Below, piece by piece: positions 10,438 through 21,620 of a stretch of DNA of 64,000 nucleotides. The position numbers and the translations under genes were made by a program. The number at the start of each line of letters is the position of its first letter. Positions within the stretch are counted from its first letter, which is position 1. The DNA is from Rhizomys pruinosus (taxonomy: Eukaryota > Chordata > Mammalia > Rodentia > Spalacidae), in contig VZQC01006732.1 of assembly GCA_009823505.1 (NCBI GenBank), forward strand, positions 738,171 to 802,170, given 5' to 3'. A model generated the notes under the pieces. That model saw only the letters and a list, made by a program, of their open reading frames with translations, made no database searches and was not told the DNA's origin.

Positions 10438-10854
10438 TCATGCAAAACATGTTTATATTTAGTTATAAACAGGACCACAACTTATCACAAGTCATGCTGA
10501 CCTGCCCTTCCTTAACACAGACAGCCTCTTCCTCCTTACCTGTTCAGAACTACTTTAAAAAGAAATACTGCTCCTCCCAGACACCAATAAATGCAAGCAG
10601 ACTTTGAATGTTTACGCATTTCTGGGTGGGTTTCAGGCCATCTCTCTTTCATCTCCACTTCTAAATTCTGTTTCTGTGTATTAGCACAATTGCATAATAC
10701 TGTGTTTGCATAAGTTGAGTGTTTCTACAAATGAACTCAGGAATGCTTAGCCAGCCAGTGTCAAGGTTATTTTGAGAACAGAAGGAATGTGTCTTCACAT
10801 GAGGTTGGTGGGAAGAAAAGACCACTGTTTAGTCACTAGTAAAGAATGCATTGT
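10438..10854. other. Single-copy DNA, copy A
   Basis: Nothing recognisable. It is repeated almost exactly at 20968-21386. Confidence 0.45.
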
Positions 10855-11630
10855 AATTCATGGATTACATATACCAAACATTTCTATGCTAAAGTAACCT
10901 ACCTAACCATAGTCCTGCTTAAAATACCTTATATTCTAATTGCTTGTTCTTCATTAGTAGGATCGAAGGTTATTCCTGGACAAACTGTCAGCCCATGAAA
11001 GGAAACAGCCAAATTGACCAGAGTCCAAGTCAAACAGCTCCAGAGAGAGTGGACTGTTTTACCTTCTCATCCACCTGTGCCCCTTTTCTAAGCCTAGGAA
11101 CAACCTCGGAAGAGGGGGCGTGGTAGAATGTAAGGGCTGCGATTGGGGTGAATGGTGAAACTACAGCAATGTAGTCTGGACACTCATTTGATCAACTTGA
11201 TGAACAAACAACCTGTCACCCCCCACTGGATGGGTGGGGCTGTAGTGTTGTGGGCACAACAGCCTGCAGATAGGTTTGCATGAAGGATGCTTGTACTCAT
11301 GATTATCACTTATATGGCTAAAAAATGAAAAAAAAAAAACTAGAGAAGGAAAGATGCAGGACAGTCATGGCAGAATGCATGATTGGATGGGGTGGGGGGA
11401 TGGTGGGCGAGGAAAGGGAATAAGCCTAACTGATTTGGAAAAAAATGTTATGAAATGCACAAAGCATCAATAAAAATTAATTAAAAAACAAAAGGTTTGT
11501 TTAAAAAAAAACAAAATAAAACAAAAAAGATAAAATAAAAATTAAAATATAGTGCCAAGATAAGTGAAGAAATGAGACTATACCTCAAATCCAAAAAAAA
11601 AAAAAAAAAAAATGCAGATTCATGCATTGT
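10855..11630. other. 776-bp segment absent from copy B
   Basis: Copy B passes directly from one side of this segment to the other. ATGCATTGT stands at both ends in copy A (10846-10854 and 11622-11630) and once in copy B (21378-21386). The segment holds unassigned DNA followed by an L1 3' end (11280-11500) and A-rich sequence. Confidence 0.85.
11280..11500 (+). repeat. L1 3' end
   Basis: AGATGCAGGACAGTCATGGC, AGAATGCATGATTGGATGGG and a terminal CAATAAAAATT match the L1 3' end at 50900-51040. It lies wholly inside the segment that copy B lacks. Confidence 0.75.
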
Positions 11631-11639
11631 CTTTCAGAA

Positions 11640-11870
11640 AGAAAAGCCATTGTTGGGATGGACACTTACCTTGCAAGCATGAGAGCCGGGGATCAGACCC
11701 ACAGGGCCTACATAAGAGTCAGGCACGGAGGCAGACATCTGTAACCCAAGCACTAGGCAGCAGTAGAGGCAGGAAAAATCCCGAGCTTGCTGGCCAGCCA
11801 GTCCAGTCCAGTCAGTGAGCTTCCAGTTCCAAAAGAGATCCTGTCACACCAAACAAAGTGGAGAGACCCT
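11640..11870 (+). repeat. B4-like composite SINE, copy A
   Basis: A tRNA-like head is followed by a B1-like body: AAAGCCATTGTTGGGATGG, CTGTAACCCAAGCACTAGG, CAGCAGTAGAGGCAGGAAAA, then CTTGCTGGCCAGCCAGTCC. This is the layout of B4/RSINE-type elements. The exact subfamily is uncertain. Confidence 0.55.
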
Positions 11871-13570
11871 GACCTCTCAGACTGAACTTCACCATATGCT
11901 GAGCTCTCAGTGTTCAAAGATAAGTGATCCCCATCCCCAGCTACTAGGCCCAAATTTCCCTTGCTAGTCTAGTTCTTGAAACCAACAGTAAGGGGTCTCC
12001 AGACTCTGAACACTTGGCCCCAAATTCTCCCTCTGTCCAGCTACTGGTGCCTACAGGAAAGTGGCAACACTTCTGTAGTAACAGGTAAATAGCTCCAGAC
12101 AAACCATCAGCAATCAGGCCCACACATTTACTCACCTGACTTAACCCCAGATGTGCAAGTCCCAGTGCAGAAACAAAAGCAAGCCAAGGGAACGCGTCCC
12201 CTCCAACAATTACTAATTCCATAATAATGGACCTCAATGAGAAGGACCTCGAAGAACTTCCAGATAAAGAATTCAAAAGAATTATTATAACTATGTTCAT
12301 CAACTCAAAGACAGGAATATGCTCAAAGAGAACAAAAGGAAAGAGAAATAAGGAAGTCAATGCAAGATATAAAGCCAGACTTCGATAAATTATTGGAAAA
12401 AAGCCAAATTGAAATGATATCAGAAATGAAAAACTCAATATGACAAATAAAAATATCAGTGGAAAGCCTCATCAAATAGGCCGTTATCATGTGTAAAACA
12501 GGAGTATCAGGAGCTGGAAGACAGGGTGGAGGAATCAGGTCACTCAGTACAGATCAATGATAAATGTATAAAAATATGTGAACAGAACATAGGAGAGCTT
12601 TGTAACACCATGTAAGGACTTACTCTTCAGATTATGAGCACAGAAGAAGAATACCATATTAAGGACATAGAGAATATTTTCAATAAAATTATGGAAGAAA
12701 AATTTCCAAACAAGAGGCCTTCAAAAACACCCAAATAGGACCAGAAAATAAACTCCCGCATGACATGTTTATTATTAAACATTAAAAATATAGAGAACTG
12801 AAAGCTTCAAGTCACTTATAAAAGCAGGCCCATTAGAATAACACCTGGTTATTCAATAAAAACTTGAAAGCCAGGAGGCCCTGGAATGATATATTTGAAG
12901 TCCTGAGAGATCAAAAGTGTCAACCCAGACCATTATATTCAGCAAAACTATCAAGTAAATTGAAGGAGAAATGTAAACTTTCTATAATAGAAACAAATTA
13001 AAGTGGTTATTTACTAGTAAACCATCTCTTACAAAAGATATAGGAAGAATACTTCAGTCTACAAAGAAGGAGAAGCATACCCAAGAGGTCACAAGGAATA
13101 AATAAGCAATACCAGGACAGTTAGAAAAAAAGATAATAGGAAAACCTACAATGGAACAAATGACAGAACTTAATGCCACATCTTCAATAATAGCTCTGAA
13201 TGTTAACCATCTCAATTTCCCAATAAAGAGACACAGATTAGCAGATTAGATCAGAAAATAGGATCCATTTTTTTGCTGCCTCCAATAAACACTTCGACAT
13301 CAAACCACTTTGGGGTGAAACGATGGAAGAAGGCATTCCAAGTAGATCTAGAAAACAAGCAAAGTAGACTTCAAATTGAAATTATTCAAAATAAATAAGG
13401 AAGGTCATTACTTCATAACCATCAAAAGACCACTCCATCAAGAGGCCAGGACCAAATGGATTTACTACAAAAATCTACCAGAACTTTGAATAAGAACTAA
13501 CATCAATATTACTCAAAAGCTTTTGACATGTTTCACCCTCCTTTCATGAAAAAAGTCATGGAGACTTAGG

Positions 13571-13660
13571 GATTGAGGAAGCACATCTCAACATATATAG
13601 GATTGAGGAAGCACATCTCTCCAGCCCATATATAGAGTTATATATATGGGGCTGGAGAGA
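13571..13660 (+). repeat. Tandem 30-bp repeat and B2-derived inverted repeat, copy A
   Basis: GATTGAGGAAGCACATCTC occurs twice (13571 and 13601). In the second unit, TCCAGCCC is followed by ATATATAG. This makes an inverted repeat with the head of the adjacent B2: CTCTCCAGCCC (13617) pairs with GGGCTGGAGAG (ending 13658), with the TATATA flanks also pairing around a 4-base loop. Confidence 0.85.
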
Positions 13661-13860
13661 TAAGGCTTAGTGGTTAAGAGCACCAACTTCCTTGCAGTGG
13701 ACCTGGGTTCAATTTTCAGCACCACATGGAGGCTAACAACCATCCATAACTCCACTTCCAAGGAGATCCAAAACCTCTTCTGACATGTGAGGGCATTGCA
13801 TGACACGGTGCACTTACATCATTGCCAGCAATACACTTCATACAATAAAATAAAAATAAT
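13647..13860 (+). repeat. B2-class SINE, copy A
   Basis: It starts GGGGCTGGAGAGATAAGGCT and ends in an (ATAA)n-like tail. GTTATATAT lies on both sides, consistent with a target duplication. Copy A has several one-base losses compared with copy B at 23397. Confidence 0.85.
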
Positions 13861-14441
13861 AAAATATTGTATAAAGAAAATGTTATATATGACAAAACTA
13901 TAGCTGACATCAGGCAAAATAGAGAAAAACTCAGAGTTCTTACTAAAATCAGGAACAAGTCATGTCTGGTCCCCTCTCCTCCTTTTCAACACAATGCTTA
14001 AAGTCTTAGAGCAGAATGACATGGAAAAAAAATTAAGGTATCTTCATTTGCTGATGATATCATTCTTTACATAAGAAAGACCCTAGAGAATCCACCTTAA
14101 ACCTCTAAGAACTGATAAACAATTTGAGACAAAGGGCAGGATACAAAATTAACACACATAAATCTGCCTATCTACATACTAATGACAAACTGAAAAGAAG
14201 TCAGGGAAACAATCCCATTCACAATAGCTACAAAGGCATCAAATTAACTGGGAATAAACCTAACCAAGGAAATTAAAGACCACTACAATGAAACATGTAA
14301 GACTCTGACGAAAACCTGAAGAATACACTGAAGATAGAAAAACATCCATGAACGTGGATTAGCAGAATTAACTTGTGAAAATGGGGCACTCTACAAAAAG
14401 CAATATACTTCATTGAAATTCACAAAAAATTCCAATGCCAG

Positions 14442-14586
14442 GGCTGGGTGTAGTGGCACACACCTGTAACCCCCAGCACTTGGGAAGCAAAGGCAGGTGG
14501 ATCTCTGAGTTTCAAGGCCAGCCTTGGTCTACATAGCAAGCTCCAGGCCAGCTGGGACTAAAGAGACCCTACCTCAAAAAAACAAA
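14442..14586 (+). repeat. B1 SINE in old L1, copy A
   Basis: GGCTGGGTGTAGTGGCACAC opens the element and CTACCTCAAAAAAAC closes it. The target duplication AATTCCAATG flanks it, and both flanks are old L1 ORF2. Confidence 0.92.
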
Positions 14587-14819
14587 ATTCCAATGACATA
14601 ATTCACAGATATAGGAAAAATAATTCACAAGTTTGTATGCAGGCGCAAAAGACCAAGGATAGGCCAAAGCAATTCTGAACAAAAAGACTACATTTGGAGG
14701 TATGACCATACCTGATTTTAAGTTACATATAGAGCCATAGCAATAAACACAGCATAGTACTTGCATAAAAAACAAGACAATCAACAATTGGGGAGATCTC
14801 CCAAGACCACCTGAACACA

Positions 14820-14825
14820 GGTAAG
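14820..14825 (+). promoter_or_regulatory. Splice donor in L1 5' UTR, copy A
   Basis: CACAG|GTAAGAG, cut after 14820, is a near-perfect mammalian 5' splice site about 28 nt after the start of the element. The same donor explains the join in the element at 58766. Confidence 0.7.
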
Positions 14826-14895
14826 AGCTGGGGTGCTTCAGCCAGGTAGGATTATTTGATTGGATTTCCTTGTCTTTTGTTGATCTTTTGGCTTG

Positions 14896-14949
14896 ATTGG
14901 CTGGTGTAGCTGTGGGGGCGGAGTTATCCTCCCAGCTGGCGTATAAAAG
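14896..14949 (+). promoter_or_regulatory. L1 monomer promoter, copy A: CCAAT, GC and TATA boxes
   Basis: An inverted CCAAT box (ATTGG, 14896-14900), an Sp1-type GC box (GGGGCGGAG, 14915-14923) and a TATA box (TATAAAAG, 14942-14949) follow in the order and spacing of a classical Pol II promoter. The next monomer start lies about 30 bp downstream. Confidence 0.7.
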
Positions 14950-15282
14950 ATGGGTTTTGTGTGAGTCTTGAGATCGGGATCTCCCAAAGTCCACCTGAAG
15001 CACAGGTACCCCCCACCCCCACCAACTGAATTGCTGAGGGATGTCCCCAAATGGATTCTTATTGGAGAAACTTCAGAAGAGAAAGGGAGGAGTGAGTTTG
15101 GACTTCCAATAGAAAGCCTAGAACTTAAGGAAGTCAACACTCCATAAGCAGGAGTAAAGGAGAAAAACAAATACATCAAACAAACAACGAAGGCATCTGA
15201 GGAGAGACAAGCAAAGCAAGCCCTCAACACAGTGAAGAGACATTGGGGACTCACATTGGAATACAGGCAAGGAGAAGCCCAT

Positions 15283-16420
15283 ATGCCAAGAACACAAACA
15301 AGAGACAACACATGGGAAAGAGGCAGGAAAATCCCACATCAAGCTCTACCAAACCCTGTGGAAGATTCCTACAGTGGGATCTTCTGGGGATGGCCCAAGG
15401 ACACAGATTAACAGAAGTATCAATTTGTGAACATACTTAAAAACTACAAGATATAAAGAGCAAATCAAAAACTAAGAAAAGAGAATGAAGAACTGAAAAA
15501 TGAAGAGAGAAGAAAAAAAACTCCAGAAGGAAGTAGAAACACTGAAATTATCCCATTGTTGAAGAAAGATAAGGAAACATACCAGTGAAGCAAAGAGCTA
15601 CAGGAAGAGATTGGAGAGATACTCCAAAAGGAAGTAGAATACTAAAGAAATCAGAAGACGGAAATGAAAAAGGAAATCAAACACCTATCCAACAAGACAG
15701 AAACAAATGGAAAAAGCCCTCAGAAGCAGGAATGGAGGAAAGCAGAACAAAGAATATCAACCTGGAAAGATAACACAGAACTAAAAACCTCAAGGAAAGA
15801 TTATGAAGAATTTAAAAAAACACAAAAAAAAGAACAAAAACTGTGGGACACTTATGAAAAGATCAAACCTCCACATCATCAGGAATAGAGGAAGGAGAAG
15901 AATCCCAAGAGAATGATATTAATCAGATCTTCAACAGAATAATAGATTAAAAATTCTCCCCAAACTAAAAAAAGACAAACCCAATACAAATACAAGAAGC
16001 ACATAGAACTCCAAACAGACAAGATCAGAAAAGTAAATTCATCAACCAACATAGTTAAAATGCTAGAACACCCAAAACAAAGACAAAATAATTAAAGCCA
16101 CAAGAGAAAAACAAACAAGTGACCTATAAGGGGAAACCTATCAGAATTACAACTGACTTCTCAACGCAAACTATGAAAGCAAGGAAGAACCATGGAGCAA
16201 AGCATTCCCATTGTTAACAATAGATGCCAACCCAGGTACTATAATTCCACAAAAAATGTCGTATTATAATTGAAGGAGAGAGAAAACTTCCATGACATAA
16301 ACGAGAATAGAGAATACATTGTCCGGAAAACAACCCTTCAGAGAATACTTGAAGCAATTCAAATGGCAGAAGAAAGGAGCAACCATCCCCAGGCACCTTA
16401 GAAAGGAGAAATCAATAAAA
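15283..16420 (+). pseudogene. L1 ORF1 (RNA-binding protein), broken, copy A
   Basis: L1 ORF1 proteins bind L1 RNA as trimers. The chosen start is ATGCCAAGAACACAAAC, matching ATG 25030 in copy B. The middle encodes a K/E/Q-rich segment expected of the coiled coil. The region CACATAGAACTCCAAACAGAC to ACAACTGACTTCTCAACGC corresponds to the RNA-binding and C-terminal domains. The frame is broken several times by small indels, so no full product is possible from this sequence. Confidence 0.75.
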
Positions 16421-16462
16421 AGTATAACTGCCAGAAAGTAGAAAACTAAACCCAAACCACAC

Positions 16463-18505
16463 ATGGATAACAAGGCAAAAGGAACAACACAAACGCTATC
16501 AGTTTATAACTTTAAATATTAATGGATTAATCCCCAATCAAAAGACATAGACTGGGAATTTGATTAGGAAACTAGAATCCATTCAATTATACTGTCTACA
16601 AGAAAAACATCTTACTTCCAAGGACAGGCACCACCTTAAAGTGAGAAAGATGGAAAAAAAATATTCCAAGCAAATGATACTAAAAGGAAAGCAGATGTTT
16701 GCTTTTATTATGAGACAAAATAGACTTCAAAGTAAAAGAAATCAGAAGAGACAAAGAAAGGCCATTACATTTTTATCAAAGGAACATTCACCAAGAAGAT
16801 TTACAATATGTATATTATATGCCTAAAAACTCTGGTGCCCAAACTTTATAAAGACAATTCTCCAGGACACAAGTCACACACTAACCCAATTACACTCATA
16901 GTAGGGGACTTCAATACCCCACTGAGTCCTTTGGATAGGTCAACAGGACAAAGAATTAAAAAGCAGAGTAGGCTGGGAGTGGTGGCACACGCCTTTCCTC
17001 TAGGACTCAAGAGGCAGAAGCAGGTGGATCTTTGTAAGTTCAAGGCCAGCCTGGTCTACAGAGTGAGTTCCAGGACGCTGGGGCTACAGGGAGACCCTGT
17101 CTCACAAAAGACAAAAAAAGAATAAACACAGAGAACATCTGAACTGAATGATATGATACACCAAATGGACCTCATAGACCTCTACCGAAATATTCCACCC
17201 TGTACCAGAGAATACACTTTCTACTCAGCCACCCATGGAACATTCTCCAAAATTGACCACATACTGGGACACGAAGAAAACTCCACAAATACAAAAAAGA
17301 TTTGAAATAATTTCATGCATTCATCAGACCACAGTGCAAAAAGCTCAACATCAACACCAGGATAAGCCCTACTGCTACAAGAACACATTGAGAGACTAAA
17401 CAACCACACTATTGAATAATGAATGGTCAAGAAGAGATCAAGAAAGAAATAAAAGATTCTTGAACTGAATGACAATGAAAATACAACACAACCAAAACTT
17501 ATGGGATACCTTTAAAAGCAGTCCTAAATGAGGGAAGTTTATAGTCCTAGGGCCTACATTAGAAAAACAGAAAGAGCACAAGTGAAGATCTAAACACTGC
17601 AGCTTAAAAAAACACTTGAGAGGCAACAACAGGTGAACCCTAAACGCAACAGACAGGAAGAAATAACAAAAATCAGAGCAGAAATCAATTGAAATAGAAT
17701 CAAAGAAAACAATACAAAAAAAATCAATGAATCCAAAAAGTTGGTTCTTTGAAAGAATAAACAAGATAGACAGACCTCTAGCCCAGTTAACCAAAAGAAA
17801 GAAGGAACAACTCCAAATCAATACAATCTGTGATGAAAAGGGAAGTATCACAACAGACAAGGAAAAGATCCAGAAAATCATACGGCAATACTTCAAAAAC
17901 CTATACTCTACCAAGGTTGAAAACCTAGAAGAAATGGATAAATATCTGAAATCCTGGGAATCACCAAAGCTCGGCCAAGAAGAGATCAGCAGCTTAAACG
18001 GACCCATAATACATGAAGAAATTGAAGATGTAATAAGAAGCCTCCTAATAATAAAAGCCCAGGCCCAGATGGTTTCAACAGCAGAATTCTATAAAAACAT
18101 TTCAAAAAGACCTACAACCATTATTTTCTGAAACTGTTTAGAAGGATACAAACAGAGGGAATTCTTCCCAAATTCCTTCGATTGAAGCCAGAATCACTCT
18201 ATTACCAAACCAGGCAAAGATACAACTAAAAGGAGAATTATAGACCATCTCCCTAATGAACACAGATGCCAAAATTTTAAACACGATACTGGCAAATCAC
18301 ATACAGCCCACATCAATAAGATCATCCCTCATGACCAAGTGGATTCATACCAGAGATGCAGGGATGGTTCAACATACAAAAATCAAAAATATCATCAAAC
18401 ACATAAATGGATATCAAAGACAAAAACGCACACCATCATTCTCAATTGATGCCTCACTGAAAAAGCATTTTGTACAAAAAGTCCAGCATGCTTCATGCTT
18501 AAAGG
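16463..18505 (+). pseudogene. L1 ORF2 (endonuclease and reverse transcriptase), broken and truncated, copy A
   Basis: ORF2 supplies the nicking endonuclease and reverse transcriptase for target-primed insertion. The start is ATGGATAACAAGGCAAAAG. TLNING near 16510 marks the endonuclease. The linker before RT ([10 protein letters not shown]) is at about 17740, and the finger region continues to about 18130. A B1 (16971-17119) and many indels break the frame. The sequence stops at the N before the catalytic palm, so the FADD motif is not present in this copy. Confidence 0.8.
16971..17119 (+). repeat. B1 SINE inside L1 ORF2, copy A
   Basis: GGCTGGGAGTGGTGGCACAC to CCTGTCTCACAAAAGAC. The flanks AAGAATTAAAAAGCAGAG and AAGAATAAACACAGAG are the target duplication, slightly garbled in this copy. 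Confidence 0.9.
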
Positions 18506-18506
18506 N
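18506..18506. other. Single N at the duplication junction
   Basis: The only ambiguous base in the window. It lies exactly where copy A (L1 ORF2, ending CTTAAAGG) meets copy B (GGGGGGCTCTTG). This is the mark of an assembly join or an unresolved base. Confidence 0.95.
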
Positions 18507-18639
18507 GGGGGGCTCTTGTTTTTTTTTTTTTCAACTTCTCTGGAGACTTGCTTATGTACTTTTTTGCTAGTTCTGGAGTGTGACCTTTGTTTAATGACAT
18601 ACTCATGGCAAAGTTTGGACATGCGTAGAAAGAAAAATA

Positions 18640-18935
18640 AAGTCAGAAAGAAAGAAAAAAAAAGAAAGAAACGCGATAGAAGAAATGAAGAAAAAAAAAA
18701 GAAAAATAAGAAAATAGGAAAAAACAGGGTAGGAGGAAAGAAAGAAGGAAAGAAAGAGAAGAAAGGAAAACAGAAAGAAAAAAAGAAAGAAAGAAAAAGA
18801 AAGAAGAAAAGAAAGAAAAGAAGAAAGAAAGAAAGACAAGAAAGAAAAAAGAGAAGAAGCACGAAAGAAAGAAAGAAAGAAAGAAAAGAAAAAGAAAAAA
18901 GCAAAGAAAAAAGAAAGAAAAAGAAAGAAAAAAGC
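18640..18935 (+). repeat. (AAAG)n-like microsatellite, copy B, long and irregular
   Basis: About 295 bp of GAAA-type purine repeat with many AAAAA, GAAGAA and GGAA interruptions, against 135 bp of clean repeat in copy A. This fits poor base calling in a simple repeat or rapid repeat drift. Confidence 0.9.
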
Positions 18936-19124
18936 GAGCTACTGACTGGTGTCATAGTGTCTTTGTATGAAACCTGAAAGAATCTAACAAGAAAAACTAA
19001 ACTCCAAAGCTTCGTAAAGAAGTTTGGCAAAATCAAAGACATAAGATCAATGCACAGAATTCAAAATTCTGTATTACTGCCAGTGAATAATTAAGAAAAT
19101 GACACTTAAAAAACCTGCTACGTT

Positions 19125-19370
19125 GGGCTGGAGAGATGGCTTAGTGGTTAAGAGTGCCAATTGCTCTTGCAGATGACCCGGGTTCATCCCCAGCACCCAC
19201 ATGGAAGCTGAGAACTGTCTTAACTCTAGTTCCAGGGGAATCTGACACCCTCTCTGACCTCGCGTGCTTTGCACGACAGGGTGCACAAACCTACATGCAG
19301 ACAGTACATTTATACACATAAAAATAAATAAATAAATAAAATAAATAAAAAGAAAACAAAAAATGCTAAA
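19125..19370 (+). repeat. B2-class SINE, copy B
   Basis: The same insertion as 8603-8836, including the ACCTGCTACGTT left flank. It has more one-base losses than copy A. Confidence 0.9.
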
Positions 19371-19685
19371 ATGTTAAAAATAAATAAAATAATAAATAAA
19401 ATGTATAGAGGAAAATATGAGTAAATCTTTGCAATCTTGTTAGGCATGTCCTTAGCTATGACATCAAAGCACAACCAAAGAAAGGGAAAATAAGCATATT
19501 GGACTTCATTACAACAAAAACTTTCATGCTTCAAATGACGTCATTAAGATGTTAAAGCTCTTTTTATATTGTATATGTTTACGGTGGGATTAGTATGTGA
19601 CCAGGAGGAGAGGAGCATGGTCCTCGAAATATGTTATTGTATATAATTCTTGAATGACGCACTAAAAAATATTTTAAAAGTTCAC
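19371..19685 (+). repeat. Old L1 fragment, copy B
   Basis: The same fragment as 8853-9165. The segment GTGACCAGGAGGAGAGGAGC near 19600 is scrambled by small indels relative to copy A. Confidence 0.6.
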
Positions 19686-20828
19686 TAATAAAAAGGAGGA
19701 AAAAACTGCTACGTTAAAGCTGATCCAATTTTATAATGCCTGATTCATTATTTATTCTTTTTTATGAGTGAACGTAGAATTTTCTGGAGGCTGCCGGTGT
19801 GTGATATTGTTACAGACATGAGAACCAGGTGGGAAAATTTAGCAGTCCTCCATAAAACCAAGCATAGATGAGGTAAATACAAAACCTGTTTTCAGGGATT
19901 AAATACCTGATAAGCAGACAGGGCCCTGAGTGGTAATAAAGATGGCACACTTTCTGCTGCTTCTTGGTCAGGCAAAGACCTGGCAGGCTTTTTCTCCTAT
20001 GGAGGAGCAGGAGGAACCTGGAATGCGAGGAGGGACCAGCAATATATCTCACTCAGCTTGGAGCTGTGACATAAAAGCTTTCTCTTTCTTTAAGTTGACA
20101 AATTCAGAAATAGGGGAGAGGGACCAGCCCCACCCCAGCAAGGGTACTTGATAGGCCCAAGTCCTTCTGAGAACTTTGGGTTTTTCAGTTCTATCCTGGA
20201 GAGCTTCACTCTGGGTGAGTGTGTATGCGCATGATTCTTTGTCTTTAATAAGTTTGTTACCTGTTGCTGCTTTCTACTGTGTTTGAGATATTCCCTGTGT
20301 TTTAGTTCTTTCATTGGCAGAGAAAATGAACCCAATTTAGACTCCTAGATTGTGAAAATGTTACTCTTCTCATTGATTTTCTTTTGTTCTGGAAATAGTA
20401 ATTTTCATAAGTTTGTGTGTGTGTGTGTGTGTGTGTGTGAACATGAAATGAGTTTATTATGTCATTATAAATGAATTAAATATTTGTATTTAAATTTATC
20501 AGTTGTACTTTCTGATATGGTAATTATCAACAGATGGATCCAACATAAGCAAGTCTTTGGGAATTTCAAATACTTTGAAGAAGGTAGAACCATGCTCAGA
20601 TTAGTAGGTTGAGATCTAGTGTCTGACAGAATAGAATTGAAGTAAATTACCAAGAGCAGCTCTCAGCTCTTCTGTGTGGAGCTCACATTTATAGCCAGAA
20701 TTCCACATGCCAGAGAGTTCTATAAAATCATTCATCCCTCTGTCTTTCATGTTGTCTTAGTGAAATCCTTCTCTGCATCTCATGTCTGTCCAGCTTAGGT
20801 TAGTTTACCCAAGTGCAAGTCATTCTCT
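19686..20828. other. Single-copy DNA, copy B
   Basis: Almost base-identical to 9166-10284, with a (GT)n at 20414-20439. No gene recognised. Confidence 0.5.
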
Positions 20829-20967
20829 GTTTTTGTTTTTGTTTTGATATGGGGTCTCCCTGTAGCCCCAGCTGACCTGGAACTTACTACAGACCAAAGG
20901 CTCAAAGAGATCCACTTGCCTCTACCTCCCACATGCTGGAATTAAAGGCACATGCCACCACTCTATG
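20829..20967 (-). repeat. B1 SINE, antisense, copy B
   Basis: GGGTCTCCCTGTAGCCCCAG and CAGACCAAAGGCTCAAAGAG give a cleaner reversed B1 than copy A at the same place. Confidence 0.8.
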
Positions 20968-21386
20968 CTTTCATGCAAACATGTTTATATTTAGTTATAA
21001 ACAGGACCACAACTTATCACAAGTCATGCTGACCTGCCCTTCCTTAACACAGACAGCCTCTTCCTCCTTACCTGTTCAGAACTACTTTAAAAAGAAATAC
21101 TGCTCCTCCCAGACACCAATAAATGCAAGCAGACTTTGAATGTTTACGCATTTCTGGGTGGGTTTCAGGCCATCTCTCTTTCATCTCCACTTCTAAATTC
21201 TGTTTCTGTGTATTAGCACAATTGCATAATACTGTGTTTGCATAAGTTGAGTGTTTCTACAAATGAACTCAGGAATGCTTAGCCAGCCAGTGTCAAGGTT
21301 ATTTTGAGAACAGAAGGAATGTGTCTTCACATGAGGTTGGTGGGAAGAAAAGACCACTGTTTAGTCACTAGTAAAGAATGCATTGT
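20968..21386. other. Single-copy DNA, copy B, ending at the 776-bp deletion point
   Basis: It matches 10438-10854. At 21378-21386 it carries the single ATGCATTGT left after loss of, or before gain of, the copy A segment. Confidence 0.6.
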
Positions 21387-21392
21387 CTTTCA

Positions 21393-21620
21393 GAAAGAAA
21401 AGCCATTGTTGGGATGGACACTTACCTTGCAAGCATGAGAGCCGGGGATCAGACCCACAGGGCCTACATAAGAGTCAGGCACGGAGGCAGACATCTGTAA
21501 CCCAAGCACTGGCAGCAGTAGAGGCAGGAAAATCCCGGGAGCTTGCTGGCCAGCCAGTCCAGCCCAGTCAGTGAGCTTCCAGTTCCAAAAGAGATCCTGT
21601 CACACCAAACAAAGTGGAGA
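21393..21620 (+). repeat. B4-like composite SINE, copy B
   Basis: The same element as 11640-11870, with GCACTGGCAGCAGTAGAGG in place of GCACTAGGCAGCAGTAGAG. Confidence 0.55.

Larger units (their letters stand above)
11950..14790 (+). repeat. Old L1 with ORF1 and partial ORF2, copy A, interrupted
   Basis: ORF1-like sequence begins near 12225 (ATGGACCTCAATGAGAAGG, then GAACTTCCAGATAAAG). The ORF1/ORF2 boundary and start of the endonuclease lie near 13190 (CTCTGAATGTTAACCATC). Reverse transcriptase follows; the plus strand at about 14045-14080 encodes FADDIILYIRK. Parts of ORF2 between the endonuclease and RT are deleted, and frames are broken throughout. B2 (13647) and B1 (14442) are nested in it. 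The younger L1 at 14793 interrupts its ORF2. Sense old-L1 3' sequence resumes at 30066 and may be the rest of the same element. Confidence 0.75.
8156..18505 (+). repeat. Copy A of a ~10-kb head-to-tail duplication
   Basis: From GGGGGCTCTTG at 8156 the whole order of elements and single-copy DNA is repeated from 18507. Copy A ends inside L1 ORF2 (CTTCATGCTTAAAGG) and is followed by a single N and then the start of copy B. Stretches such as 9190-9850 are nearly identical to 19710-20340, including long shared open frames. Other stretches differ by many one- or two-base indels. Confidence 0.9.
14793..18505 (+). mobile_element. Younger L1, copy A, truncated at the N
   Basis: It starts with a 5' UTR monomer (GATCTCCCAAGACCACCTG), followed by a partial second monomer at about 14970. 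ORF1 begins at ATG 15283 and ORF2 at ATG 16463. ORF1 encodes a coiled-coil-like K/E-rich stretch near 15664-15888. ORF2 shows TLNING (endonuclease start) and [10 protein letters not shown] (before RT, near 17740). Both frames carry many indels, so it cannot encode working proteins as written. A B1 lies in ORF2 at 16971. The element is cut off within RT at the single N. Many of the frame breaks differ from those in copy B, which suggests sequence errors rather than decay. Confidence 0.9.

Noticed and set aside
11944..12438. 164-codon minus-strand frame, also at 21700-22194
   Set aside because: It is the antisense of old L1 ORF1; it is kept open only by low T-strand stop density and has no motif or promoter.
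14838..15311. 157-codon minus-strand frame over the L1 5' UTR and ORF1 start
   Set aside because: It is antisense to L1. No L1 antisense ORF of this kind is established here, and copy B breaks the frame differently.
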